Below, piece by piece: positions 51,857 to 60,860 of a stretch of 64,000 nucleotides of DNA. The position numbers and the translations under genes are program-made. The stretch's first letter is position 1. The number at the start of each line of letters is the position of its first letter. Below the pieces are notes generated by a model. The model searched no databases, was not told the origin of the DNA, and saw only the letters and a program-made list of their open reading frames with translations. Origin of the DNA: ZC4RG29 sp964521255 (GTDB lineage Bacteria > Bacteroidota > Bacteroidia > Cytophagales > Cyclobacteriaceae); contig CAZFRM010000010.1 in assembly GCA_964521255.1 (NCBI GenBank), positions 62,001 through 126,000 of the forward strand, given 5' to 3'.

Positions 51857-52618
51857 TCAAACTCCAGCCACTCTTCTTTTATATTCAGCAAGCGCTTCTT
51901 CTAACCGCTGCTTTTCTTTTCCATCGCCGGCAACATTGTGCGATGGATGAATGTAAAGTTTAACACCACGATCAGCTAATATTTCGGCAACAGTCGTTAC
52001 GGTCATCCAAACCGTTGTTACAAAAGCCATTGTAGAAACAGGTCCTACTTTATCCTGGTGATTTTTCAAAACAACTGACGCATCTTCAGTGGGTGCACAG
52101 GAATCCACAACAAGATCAGCAATTTCAAAAATAGTTTTCCCACTTGAATGCCGCGACTTCTTTCCCTTCGCGCCTTCAGCCGATCCGTAAGCAATCACTT
52201 TCATGCCTCGTTTTTTTGCTTCGATAGCAACATCAATATTTACATTGTTGATTCCTGAATGGGAGAAGAGCCACATGGTATCGCGTTTATCGAAATTGTA
52301 ACCTTTCATAATCTCAATTCCATATCCTTCCACGCGTTCAAGAAATACAAATTGATGCACACCCATCTCACCGGTAATGCGTGTAAAGAAAGTTAACGGC
52401 AGTTCGATCATAGGATGAAAGCCTACAAAGCCCCCGATACGCGGATACATTTCTTCAATAGGAATAGTGGCATGTCCACAACCAAAAGTATGCACCCATC
52501 TTCCTGCCTCAATACTATCAGCCATTATCGCTGCTGCCTTTTGGATGTTATCCATTTGTGTTTCTTCGATCCGGGACATGATTCCTCTTACATTGTTAAG
52601 CCATTGTTTTGCGAGCAT
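51857..52618 (-). CDS. SIS-domain sugar isomerase-like protein (UPF0309 type)
   Basis: A 253-residue protein with a SIS fold for phosphosugars: VHTFGCGHATIPIEEMYPRI near 42-61, the loop LFSHSGINNVNIDVA near 117-131 and a C-terminal helix KLYIHPSHNVAGDGKEKQRLEE. Such proteins isomerise or sense sugar phosphates such as amino-sugar 6-phosphates. It is the last gene of the six-gene operon, 10 bases after the MFS gene, and would take the product of the ROK kinase. Confidence 0.8.
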   Translation of the reverse strand: MLAKQWLNNVRGIMSRIEETQMDNIQKAAAIMADSIEAGRWVHTFGCGHATIPIEEMYPRIGGFVGFHPMIELPLTFFTRITGEMGVHQFVFLERVEGYGIEIMKGYNFDKRDTMWLFSHSGINNVNIDVAIEAKKRGMKVIAYGSAEGAKGKKSRHSSGKTIFEIADLVVDSCAPTEDASVVLKNHQDKVGPVSTMAFVTTVWMTVTTVAEILADRGVKLYIHPSHNVAGDGKEKQRLEEALAEYKRRVAGV

Positions 52619-52628
52619 ATAGTTAGTT

Positions 52629-53777
52629 TTAAGATTTGTTTTTCTTTAAGATGATAAGTGATAAAATCATCATGCCACTCCAAAGTATAAAAGAAACAGT
52701 AGTGAGATGTTGTATACCGTATCTATCAACAATTAAACCCATCAGGAAGTTAATGATCATATTGCCGGATAATGCAATAAAAAGCACAATGCTGAATGCT
52801 GTGCCGGAAAGTTCTGAATAGCGATTCCCCACAAGTCCCATCATTATAGGGAAGCCGGCGCACAAACCTATCCCTAATGAAATTAATGCTGTAGCTGCCA
52901 TAGCAAATGATGTTGCAAATTGTAATAGGAGACAGCCTGCCAATAAAAAGGTGAAACATATAAATAGAATGGTACGGGGCGTACTATTTCGCATAAAGCC
53001 TCCGATCACCAGTCTCATAGCAGCCATTCCGGCAACATGCAGTGACAAAGCGAATAATGCTTTATTACCTGGAATAGAAAGTTCTCTTGACAGGTAAGTG
53101 GTTGTCCAATTATTGACTACAGCTTCAAAGCTACTTTGACAAAAGAGAAAGAAGCCAATGAGAAGAATAAAATCTTCTTTAGCCAAAGCCAAATCTTGTG
53201 AAAGGGGAATGCCTTGTGTTTGCTTTGGAGCAGGAAAAGGTGTAGCGACAAATAATCCTGCAATGAATAGCGATACATATCCAACCGCAGAAATAATAGT
53301 TTCGAACGAAAATTTATTTTCAAGGGCTCCCAAAATAAAAGGCATACCCAAAGCTCCGATGGCGTAAAAGATTCCCAGCAAACTCAGATTTGCTCCTTTG
53401 TTGGATTGGCTGATGTCGGCTACCACCGCATTGGTTGCTCCGTTTATTGCACCACCTCCAAAGCCAAAAAGAAATACACATATTTTCAGAATGCTCATCG
53501 ATGATGAATAAGCAATACCCTGAAACCCTATGAACATGCAGAGCGATGAGATGACGAGGAAAAGTTTATATCCGTACCGGTCTGAGATAGGTCCGAATAT
53601 CAACGAGCCCGTTAATATTCCAAAAGGAAGAATAGAAAAGAGTGTTCCGGCAGAAATTGCATCAAGACTAAATTTTTGCTGCAGATCTTGTGCTAGAGAA
53701 CCAAGTGTGATTACACTAATTCCAAAAAGCAACATTCCTGCACACGCTGAAATGAATACCAGTTTATTTTTTTTCAT
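52629..53777 (-). CDS. MFS sugar transporter
   Basis: A 382-residue protein with 12 helices and the motif ISDRYGYKLFLVISSL between helices 2 and 3, followed by FGGGAINGATNAVVADISQ, features of the FucP/glucose-galactose branch of the major facilitator superfamily. It most likely imports a monosaccharide by proton symport. Position in the operon: after ROK, 5 bases apart, before SIS, 10 bases apart. The exact sugar is not evident. Confidence 0.85.
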   Translation of the reverse strand: MKKNKLVFISACAGMLLFGISVITLGSLAQDLQQKFSLDAISAGTLFSILPFGILTGSLIFGPISDRYGYKLFLVISSLCMFIGFQGIAYSSSMSILKICVFLFGFGGGAINGATNAVVADISQSNKGANLSLLGIFYAIGALGMPFILGALENKFSFETIISAVGYVSLFIAGLFVATPFPAPKQTQGIPLSQDLALAKEDFILLIGFFLFCQSSFEAVVNNWTTTYLSRELSIPGNKALFALSLHVAGMAAMRLVIGGFMRNSTPRTILFICFTFLLAGCLLLQFATSFAMAATALISLGIGLCAGFPIMMGLVGNRYSELSGTAFSIVLFIALSGNMIINFLMGLIVDRYGIQHLTTVSFILWSGMMILSLIILKKNKS

Positions 53778-53782
53778 TCGTA

Positions 53783-54730
53783 TTATTCCTGATTCATATT
53801 TTTCATGGCAAGAAATGCTGCGCCATACACTGCGGCATCGGAGAGTAATGCGGAAGGTTCAAAGCTGACTTGTGTAATGCTGATCGGTTGGGCCCATTTT
53901 TTTGCTTCCTTCTTTATTGCTGAAATAAATTTTACACCAGGGCCAAAAACTCCACCACCAAAAATAATTTTTTCGGGATTGAAGATGCTGACAAGGTTGG
54001 CAGTTGCCATTCCCCAAAATTCAACGCACTGCTTAATTACATTTATGGCCAGCGTATCATCCTTTTCATATGCATGGAATACATCACGGGCCGTGAGTTT
54101 TTCCCGGTCAGAATTTTTAAGTATCCCATCATACGTGGGGTTTGCTTCCAGGGTCTCACGTGCGAGACGTACAATGCCTTCTCCGGAACAGTAATATTCG
54201 AAGCATCCGTAAGTATCAAATTTTTTCTGATAGGGTTTCTCAAGTGCCATCCAGCCTACAGCCCCTGCGATATCTGCAGAGCCGCGAAGAATTTCTCCAT
54301 TTACCAGTATGCCCGCGCCTATCCCAGTTCCTACTGCAAGAAAAATGGCATCTTTACATTCCTGCGCATTACCTTGCCATAACTCACCAAGAATTGAACA
54401 AGCGCGATCACTGTCCATGCTTACAGGAATAATTCCGGCGGTATTTTTTATTTCCTCTAACAGGGGATAGTCGTCCCAGCCGGGAATGTTTGGGGCCCAA
54501 ACGGTGCCGGTATGCCTGTGACTTATTCCGGGAACGGAAACGCCAATTGATTTAAGTTCAGTACCTTCATTCTGAAGATGTTTTTTTATTTCACCTGTAA
54601 TTAGTTTCCCTACTTCATGACCTTTCCTGTGATTCAAATGCGTGACGTCATTTGATCTGATCTCACCGAGCTCAGAGAAAAGAGCACTCGATAATTTTGT
54701 ACCCCCAAGATCGATTCCTAAAATTGACAT
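53783..54730 (-). CDS. ROK family sugar kinase
   Basis: A 315-residue kinase. Phosphate loop GIDLGGTKLSSALF at the N-terminus; DSDRACSILGELWQGNAQE near 101-119 with the catalytic Asp; second loop AVGTGIGAGILVNGEILRG. The zinc motif typical of ROK kinases is only partly conserved (GCFEYYCSG near 171-179). The family phosphorylates glucose, mannose or N-acetylated amino sugars. In this operon, between a transporter and a deacetylase-like gene, an amino sugar is the likely substrate. Confidence 0.9.
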   Translation of the reverse strand: MSILGIDLGGTKLSSALFSELGEIRSNDVTHLNHRKGHEVGKLITGEIKKHLQNEGTELKSIGVSVPGISHRHTGTVWAPNIPGWDDYPLLEEIKNTAGIIPVSMDSDRACSILGELWQGNAQECKDAIFLAVGTGIGAGILVNGEILRGSADIAGAVGWMALEKPYQKKFDTYGCFEYYCSGEGIVRLARETLEANPTYDGILKNSDREKLTARDVFHAYEKDDTLAINVIKQCVEFWGMATANLVSIFNPEKIIFGGGVFGPGVKFISAIKKEAKKWAQPISITQVSFEPSALLSDAAVYGAAFLAMKNMNQE

Positions 54731-54761
54731 GGTTCAATTTATTGGTTAGTAGTTGAAAGAA

Positions 54762-55529
54762 TTATTTAAGGAGTTTGTCAACTCTTACAAACACGTACTT
54801 CTTGTTTCTTAATTCATTAATAAGCTGATCCAATTTATTATAAAATTTATCATTTCGGCGTGGATCTGTTCCAATATGAATCAGTAAGATAAAACCATTC
54901 AATCCGGTTGGATCATTTGCCTCATAATCTACTATTGATTGATAAATTTTATCAGATGCTAAATATCGATTGCCCATTTCCGGATAGGTGTAATCCGCTG
55001 TTGATCGTGTTCCTGGTGTGAAGTTAATAAGTTGAAGATACATTTCTTTTGTCCATGTCGCTACGGTTGAATTATACCATTCAAAAGGTGGAAGAAATAA
55101 AGGTGCATCCGACTTTTTAATCCCGAACTTTGTCATTCGCTTATAGTTGTCTTGCAGATCTTGCATAAACTCTTCTTTTGTTACGAGAAGACTATCGCGT
55201 TTATTCCAATCTGCATAGAGAAGATGTTTATCTGAATGTGCGCCCAGGTAGTGACCATCCTGTTTTAGATCTTTAATCAAAGATTCAAATTTGGGATTGA
55301 GGTAAAAGTCACCCGTTAAAAAGAATCCTGCATGAACAGCGTTTCTCTTTAGAATATCTATAATAACATTACTTCCGTCGGCAAACTCATGGCCGGTAAA
55401 TACGAGGGCTATTTCTTTCTTGTTTATATCGCCGCGAATAATTGCTCCATGATCATCGATAATAATATTTTTATTTGATGTCTGGCAAGCTGGTAACAAC
55501 ATGATGACAAAGGAGCAGAATAACTTCAT
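54762..55529 (-). CDS. Polysaccharide deacetylase-like lipoprotein with altered motif 1
   Basis: A 255-residue protein from ATG 55529, giving a lipobox LLPACQTS (Cys near 15). It has the NodB fold pattern: motif 1 VFTGHEFADGS (where TFDD is usual), motif 2 GAHSDKH, motif 3 FLPPFEWY, and C-terminal LLIHIGTDPRR. The metal His pair is present, but the catalytic Asp of motif 1 appears as His in TGHE. It may be an atypical deacetylase or an inactive binding protein. It overlaps nothing but starts 3 bases before the DUF5009 stop, and the ROK gene follows 31 bases on. Confidence 0.7.
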   Translation of the reverse strand: MKLFCSFVIMLLPACQTSNKNIIIDDHGAIIRGDINKKEIALVFTGHEFADGSNVIIDILKRNAVHAGFFLTGDFYLNPKFESLIKDLKQDGHYLGAHSDKHLLYADWNKRDSLLVTKEEFMQDLQDNYKRMTKFGIKKSDAPLFLPPFEWYNSTVATWTKEMYLQLINFTPGTRSTADYTYPEMGNRYLASDKIYQSIVDYEANDPTGLNGFILLIHIGTDPRRNDKFYNKLDQLINELRNKKYVFVRVDKLLK

Positions 55530-55531
55530 GA

Positions 55532-56767
55532 TTATAATTTCAATCGCACACCTCGTTTGCTTAATAGTCCTGTTATAACAACACACAACAGAGCAAACAA
55601 TAATGATTTGATTAATCCGATTCCTCCGGTTAATATTATGTCAGGCAAATGAATTCCCAATACAGAAGTTGTCGCGTAAGCAAAGTAAGGTATGAGGTAA
55701 CAAAGTAATGTATCTGTACCGGCAGGCCGTATGAATGAAAACCATTCTGCTTTTCCCCATACATCAGCGATCCAGTAAATAGTCAGGAATGCAAGAATAG
55801 TAAACGCGCTGCAGAGGAACAGCCATGCAGGTGTGGCGCCAAGTTTTGCTAATCCCCAATAGGGACGGGTAACAACAGACAGAACAATTAACAAAACGGA
55901 AATAGATATGAAAGCAATGGTGAGGCCTTTATTATCTTTTTTATCTCTGAAATATTGGAAGATCATTGCTATTACAACTCCACCCATTGTAAGGCCAGCC
56001 AAAGTTCCTCCAAGAATTGCATTTGGAATGAAGGAAAGAAAAGGAGGAACAAGACCTGCGTGTGACAGCATACTTAAGCAGGCAAAGAAAATCCAACTAC
56101 CAAGAATTACATAGAAATTCTTATTCGCAAAAACAGTAATCAAACCGCTGGCAAGATATGCCCAACCAATTAATCCTAATATTCCCCACCACTGAGGAGA
56201 AAACCGGTATCCCTCTTCGCCACCACGATAGACAATAGCAAATACCACTAACGTGACAATGCCGATACCTTTAGCGGCGTACACTAAATTTTTGTTGGCT
56301 GATTTTGGATAACTGTTCCAGATGAGAATAAAGCACAGGCATGAAACCGGATACCAGATGTACTTCGCCATGCCCGTTGCTTCTGCGTTAAAGGTTTCTC
56401 CATTGACAAGAAATACGCCCATAACAAGCAAAGCGATTGTTCTTATGAGAACATGCTTAACCAGTTGCCATTTTGTATCTCCTTTTTTTCTTCGTGCATC
56501 GATAGCATAGGGAAGGGAAAGTCCTACAATAAAAAGGAAAGCTGGAAATACAACATCGGCAAGTCCTATTCCATCCACACCGCGTTCAACATGTTCAAGC
56601 CATGCCGGTATGTTAGTCAACGACCACAGATCATTCACAAATATCATTAAGATCATAGTGAGCGCTCTGAGAATGTCAATGGATGCAACGCGCTGTGCTT
56701 TAATGATGTTAATCGCTTCGATTGTTTTTTCTAGAAGTGGTGAAGCCACCGTTGAGTTTTCTTTCAT
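55532..56767 (-). CDS. DUF5009 / heparan-alpha-glucosaminide acetyltransferase-like membrane protein
   Basis: A 411-residue protein with about 11 membrane helices. RVASIDILRALTMILMIFVN near residue 27-46 and ADVVFPAFLFIVGLSLPYAI match the NagX/HGSNAT (DUF5009/DUF1624) group, relatives of the human transferase that acetylates terminal glucosamine across the lysosomal membrane using acetyl-CoA. By analogy it would acetylate an amino sugar end group on the periplasmic side. Gene order: after the DUF4838 gene with 15 bases between; before the deacetylase-like gene. Confidence 0.8.
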   Translation of the reverse strand: MKENSTVASPLLEKTIEAINIIKAQRVASIDILRALTMILMIFVNDLWSLTNIPAWLEHVERGVDGIGLADVVFPAFLFIVGLSLPYAIDARRKKGDTKWQLVKHVLIRTIALLVMGVFLVNGETFNAEATGMAKYIWYPVSCLCFILIWNSYPKSANKNLVYAAKGIGIVTLVVFAIVYRGGEEGYRFSPQWWGILGLIGWAYLASGLITVFANKNFYVILGSWIFFACLSMLSHAGLVPPFLSFIPNAILGGTLAGLTMGGVVIAMIFQYFRDKKDNKGLTIAFISISVLLIVLSVVTRPYWGLAKLGATPAWLFLCSAFTILAFLTIYWIADVWGKAEWFSFIRPAGTDTLLCYLIPYFAYATTSVLGIHLPDIILTGGIGLIKSLLFALLCVVITGLLSKRGVRLKL

Positions 56768-56782
56768 ATTTTATAAAATAAT

Positions 56783-59113
56783 TTATTCGACAACAATTTC
56801 ATCCACCAACATATAAGCAGGTCTTCCGGCGCCGGGATGCCAGCCGGGTGTATTCCCAATGGTGTGAGCAACTACTTTCACATACCGTGCATTGCGTGGT
56901 GTAAATTCAGTAATAAAGTCGCGTTGTTGTCCCCCGTACTGATCAATGGGTAAAGTATTATCAACAGAACCGGCCAATTCATAATTTTGACCATCCTGTG
57001 AAGTATAGTATTCCACTTTTGTGGGGAATAAACGAAGCCAGAAACCATATTGATAGTATGCAGACTCAATCCGACGAATTTCCATTATTGCTTCAAGGTC
57101 AATAACTGCCTCAAGGTTTTTGCCCTGAAAGGTAAACCAATTGTACGCGTAGTCATGACTTCCGCGTATACCATCTGTTAGCATGGATTTTGATTCCGGT
57201 GACAAGTCTTTTTCTTCCGGACTAATAAACGTAACCTTTTTGCCGAAGGCTAAATGTTCATTCATTCCCTGTGAAAAGAGACGATACATGGCAGCGCGAT
57301 ATTCATCAGGTGAGGTACTCCATTCTTTTACTTGCGTAACACCTTGCCGGATGCATAAATCTGTGAATGGATCAATCTTCGATCGTATTGCTGTTCGAAC
57401 TTCCCATTTGCCATTAATCTTTGTAAATATTCCACGCTCTCCTGTAAAGTTTTTCTTCGCCTGTTCCAAAATGGCAAACTCCAATGGAAGGCGGGCAATT
57501 CTCACTCGCTCCAGTAGTTCGGGTGATGTTGAAACAGATTTTTCAGCTTCATTAAATAGTACTTCGTATCGTTCGATGAGGGCAGGAGTGAGGTAGCTTG
57601 TTGATGCTTCATTGGGACTACCAAAAATTCTTAGCGGTTGTTCCGATGCAAGCAAAGCCTCTCGCATTTCATCAATGTATTGACGAATAGGTTTTGATGC
57701 AGACCCGTAGTAGCCTCGGAGAAAATCGTTCATCAATGTATCAACGTTCTCATTCGGATTCCATAGAAGTTTTGAAATGAGATAAGCTCGTAATTCTGCG
57801 AACTCTCCACCTACTTCACGATTACCTTGCTCAAACATGGCATTGACGCCATGTGCCGCAAAGAATTGAAGGTTGGGTTGAAGTACGTGAAGGTTCGGAA
57901 AAGGACTTATGAGATTTGGAAATTGAATAACATAATCCCAAACGATAATGTCTTTTGAAATTTTTCCCCAGTCCTCAACATCACGCACGAAATCAGCACT
58001 CGCCGTATCTTCTGTCAGAGCTTTGTGACGATAGGCCTCAATGCTACAGAGCATAATATTAACATTGTCAGCAGGTCGTAATATTTTGGGTGCATGCCTT
58101 CCATATTCATAAGCCAATGTGGAAATCATCTTATCAGGGAACTGTATAGCCACCTGGTTAACAAAGTTTATGATTGACCCGGAAGGCGATCCTTCACGAT
58201 CATCAATTGCTTTGCATTTATCACAGGTGCAATAATCTTTGTTGTCATTCTGGCTAACGGACCAATATGTGGCGCCTGGATTTTGAGCAATCTTTTTTCT
58301 TAAGTTTTGAATTGTAATTTCAAGAACGTCCGGATTGGAAAGACAAAGTTGTGTTGGAATTCGCTGCCCCTTCACCATGGCAAAATATTCCGGATGTTCC
58401 GTGTAGTAGATATCTGGTGGAACAAGTTCATTGAATGTATGTACCCACATGCCCCAATCAGGCCTGCCACCATCTTTATCATGATCAAGTTTATGCCAGT
58501 CGGTATACTCTGTATCCCATGTTACCTTGTAATGCGTGTCCCTGAAACCAATCACCGGTACTTGCATGTCATTGATCGTTCCGAGTGCAATTCTTTCTTG
58601 TTGAGGAATAACCTTGACCTTCGGACTGTACATTCGACACCCAAGATATTTTTCCAGGAAAGTGTACACGCCATAAAGAGTACCTTTCTCATTTCCGCCT
58701 GCAATGATCAATCGCATGCTGTCAGTGCGAATGATAAATCCATCTGACTTTAAAGAATTGAGATTAATGCCAAGGCTCAGCTCATCAAGCCGTTCATTTT
58801 GTCCAAGCAGAATTTCATAACGACTTCGGTGTACATTAGCCTTGATGATAGGTAAAGGTGTTCCTGCTATTTGCAAAAGGTAATTCTGAAGAACCTGCGC
58901 AGCCCGCTCTTCATATTCTGTTGCAGCGGATGGAAGTACAATGCTGTACCGGCTTGTTCCATCTTGTGTTAGAACAATTCCTGTTTCAGCAATATCTTTT
59001 TCTTTCTTTTTTTTCTTCTTCTGGGCTAATACAGGCGTAGCCAGCGACCAAAAGGTAAGCGCTAAAGTAATTATCCAGCAAGCGGAGTGTGTAAATATTT
59101 TCAGGTTAGGCAT
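56783..59113 (-). CDS. DUF4838 glycoside-hydrolase-like protein
   Basis: A 776-residue secreted protein with signal peptide (about 1-31) and a Lys-rich start. Residues about 45-170 resemble the N-terminal domain of GH67/GH20 enzymes (YEERAAQVLQNYLLQIAG, then GTLYGVYTFLEKYLGCR). The DUF4838 barrel (about 200-480) contains YWSVSQNDNKDYCTCDKC, with a Cys cluster, and ISTLAYEYGRHAPK. The last 150 residues are a discoidin-like (F5/8) carbohydrate-binding domain. It probably cleaves a terminal sugar, perhaps a uronic acid or amino sugar. It is the first gene of the six-gene operon. Confidence 0.85.
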   Translation of the reverse strand: MPNLKIFTHSACWIITLALTFWSLATPVLAQKKKKKKEKDIAETGIVLTQDGTSRYSIVLPSAATEYEERAAQVLQNYLLQIAGTPLPIIKANVHRSRYEILLGQNERLDELSLGINLNSLKSDGFIIRTDSMRLIIAGGNEKGTLYGVYTFLEKYLGCRMYSPKVKVIPQQERIALGTINDMQVPVIGFRDTHYKVTWDTEYTDWHKLDHDKDGGRPDWGMWVHTFNELVPPDIYYTEHPEYFAMVKGQRIPTQLCLSNPDVLEITIQNLRKKIAQNPGATYWSVSQNDNKDYCTCDKCKAIDDREGSPSGSIINFVNQVAIQFPDKMISTLAYEYGRHAPKILRPADNVNIMLCSIEAYRHKALTEDTASADFVRDVEDWGKISKDIIVWDYVIQFPNLISPFPNLHVLQPNLQFFAAHGVNAMFEQGNREVGGEFAELRAYLISKLLWNPNENVDTLMNDFLRGYYGSASKPIRQYIDEMREALLASEQPLRIFGSPNEASTSYLTPALIERYEVLFNEAEKSVSTSPELLERVRIARLPLEFAILEQAKKNFTGERGIFTKINGKWEVRTAIRSKIDPFTDLCIRQGVTQVKEWSTSPDEYRAAMYRLFSQGMNEHLAFGKKVTFISPEEKDLSPESKSMLTDGIRGSHDYAYNWFTFQGKNLEAVIDLEAIMEIRRIESAYYQYGFWLRLFPTKVEYYTSQDGQNYELAGSVDNTLPIDQYGGQQRDFITEFTPRNARYVKVVAHTIGNTPGWHPGAGRPAYMLVDEIVVE

Positions 59114-59512
59114 TTCAGCAATTTATTACAAGCGATGTTGTTGATTGTTCCAAACAAATACAATACAATTTACATAGTATATCATTCAAAGCTTGTTAAA
59201 GGTTAATGTGTGAATTGCACATAGCAACATCATGGTCACGATGCATTTTAGCTGAATTTCATTTGAACTTTGCTGTAACTTTCAGAACAAGCCTGGGTAT
59301 TACATTCAGGTTTTTTAAAGTTGAAAGGTTGACTGGAAAAGATTTGACTACCGGTTTTGACGACTCAATACATTTGTCAATTCTCATTGGATTCGTTAAG
59401 TGCGACCGGTAGTCAATTTCTGGTCATTGTTATTGTAGTAAAAGTTTATGCAGGTTCTTTCAATGGGCCTTTCCTGCATTTGATTTATACGATTCCTGGC
59501 TTATCTTGCAGC
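59114..59512. other. 399-base divergent region with inverted repeat
   Basis: Between the DUF4838 operon and the MbnP locus. TTGACTACCGGT (59344-59355) and ACCGGTAGTCAA (59405-59416) are a perfect 12-bp inverted repeat 49 bases apart, about 100 bases before the GTG start at 59513. No gene or RNA is recognised. No clear TAnnTTTG box faces the DUF4838 gene. Confidence 0.5.
59344..59416. repeat. Inverted repeat TTGACTACCGGT / ACCGGTAGTCAA
   Basis: Perfect 12-bp arms at 59344-59355 and 59405-59416 with a 49-base loop, upstream of the MbnP locus. Confidence 0.7.
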
Positions 59513-59893
59513 GTGGCAAGAAAATCTCTGGTTTGTATTATTCTCTTCAGCATGGTTTTGCATTGTGCAAGCCGCCTGGAAATACTTTCCTACCTGTATC
59601 AGCAGCGCCATGCGATTGCCTACTCCATCGGACTTATTGAAGAAATTCCTATAGCAACGTGTAGCAGTGATCATGATTTTGGTCGCGGATTAACATTCGT
59701 ACACAATGATCATCATAGCAGTCTTCCTGCCTCAGTTTTTACAGCACAAGAAATTAATCTTTTTCTTTCATGGCCGGACGTCAGCTTTTCTCCTGAGTTT
59801 TACCAGCTTTCCATAAATCAGTTTTTATTTGTTGACGCTCAAAATTATCTGTCACCACACTTCTCTATTTTTCACCCTCCTGCTTTGGCATAA
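59513..59893 (+). CDS. Small exported Cys/His-containing protein upstream of MbnP gene
   Basis: A 126-residue protein from GTG 59513, giving MARKSLVCIILFSMVLHC, a good leader with a Cys at residue 18; frames opening further up (59357) give a less plausible start. The mature part has SDHDFGRGLTFVHNDHHSS with many His residues and the conserved helix YLYQQRHAIAYSIGLIEEIPIATC. It matches small unknown proteins that I know next to MbnP-type genes in Bacteroidota. Together with the downstream genes it suggests a role in copper handling, possibly metal binding. The assignment rests on neighbourhood. Confidence 0.6.
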   Translation: MARKSLVCIILFSMVLHCASRLEILSYLYQQRHAIAYSIGLIEEIPIATCSSDHDFGRGLTFVHNDHHSSLPASVFTAQEINLFLSWPDVSFSPEFYQLSINQFLFVDAQNYLSPHFSIFHPPALA

Positions 59894-59970
59894 TAGTTTT
59901 TCTCTCAGGACGTACAGTTTGTTGTATGTTCAATTTTCATGTTCTAAATGATGCATTTACTAAAACTATT

Positions 59971-60771
59971 ATGAAGAAACTATATTCTCTTTTCTTACTG
60001 GCATTATTTGCTGCAACAATTATTTCCTGTGATGATGATGATGATGAAGGTGGCCAGACCGGTGACATCGAAATTAAATTTGATAACGTGGTGGGCGAAG
60101 ATGACCTTGAGTTGAACACAAGTGACCAGCCCTATACAAACGCGGCGGGTGAGTCTTATAAAGTTACCATGTTACGTTACTACATCAGCAATATTAAGTT
60201 AAAGACAAGTGATGGCAAAACTTACACTGACGAAGTAACCCCCGACGGTTCCAGGGGATATTATCTCATTGATGAATCGGAAGTTGGATCGCATCGTGTA
60301 ACGCTTGAAAAAGTTCCTGCCGGAGATTATTCTGAAATCACGTTTACTATTGGTGTGGATGCTAACCAGGTTACGGAAGGAGCACAGCTGGGAGCACTTG
60401 ATCCTGCTAAGGGAATGTTTTGGGATTGGAATTCCGGGTATATATTTATGATGTTTGAAGGCGAATCGGAAGATTCATCAGATCCTTACAAGGCAATTCT
60501 TTACCACGTGGGCGGATACAAAAGTGACGCGGCAGTTCCGGGTCTTGCCAATAATATCAGAACGAAAACGCTTTCGACCGGACACGAACCCGCTATGGTT
60601 CGCAGCAATAAGACACCGAAGGTTCACGTAATAATTGATGTGAATAAATTCTTTGACTCACCCAACGAAATAAGTTTTGCGGAAACACCCGTTCAATATT
60701 CTCCTGCAGATAACACAAAAGTAGCTGACAATTATGTAAACGCGTTTGTAGTAGATCATGTACACAACTAG
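59971..60771 (+). CDS. MbnP-like copper-associated lipoprotein
   Basis: A 266-residue lipoprotein from ATG 59971 with leader ending TIISCDDDDDE (Cys near 19); the upstream frame adds 15 residues and is rejected. The chain matches MbnP-type proteins: IEIKFDNVVGEDDLELNTSD, then VTMLRYYISNIKLKTSDGK, WDWNSGYIFMMFEGE and HVGGYKSD near 170-180. MbnP binds copper with MbnH in methanobactin loci; in Bacteroidota it sits next to outer-membrane proteins of the type encoded next. The MbnH di-heme partner is not seen here. Confidence 0.85.
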   Translation: MKKLYSLFLLALFAATIISCDDDDDEGGQTGDIEIKFDNVVGEDDLELNTSDQPYTNAAGESYKVTMLRYYISNIKLKTSDGKTYTDEVTPDGSRGYYLIDESEVGSHRVTLEKVPAGDYSEITFTIGVDANQVTEGAQLGALDPAKGMFWDWNSGYIFMMFEGESEDSSDPYKAILYHVGGYKSDAAVPGLANNIRTKTLSTGHEPAMVRSNKTPKVHVIIDVNKFFDSPNEISFAETPVQYSPADNTKVADNYVNAFVVDHVHN

Positions 60772-60775
60772 AGAG

Positions 60776-60810
60776 AGACTTCCTGAACTTTTTGGTTTGG
60801 GAAGTCTTTT
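60776..60810 (+). terminator. Hairpin after the MbnP-like gene
   Basis: AGACTTCC (60776-60783) and GGAAGTCT (60800-60807) form an 8-bp stem followed by TTTATTTG, between the MbnP and beta-barrel genes. It may give partial termination within the locus. Confidence 0.65.
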
Positions 60811-60860
60811 ATTTGTTATTCACTTTTTTCAATGATGAAGGATTTGCTGATCATTTAAAT

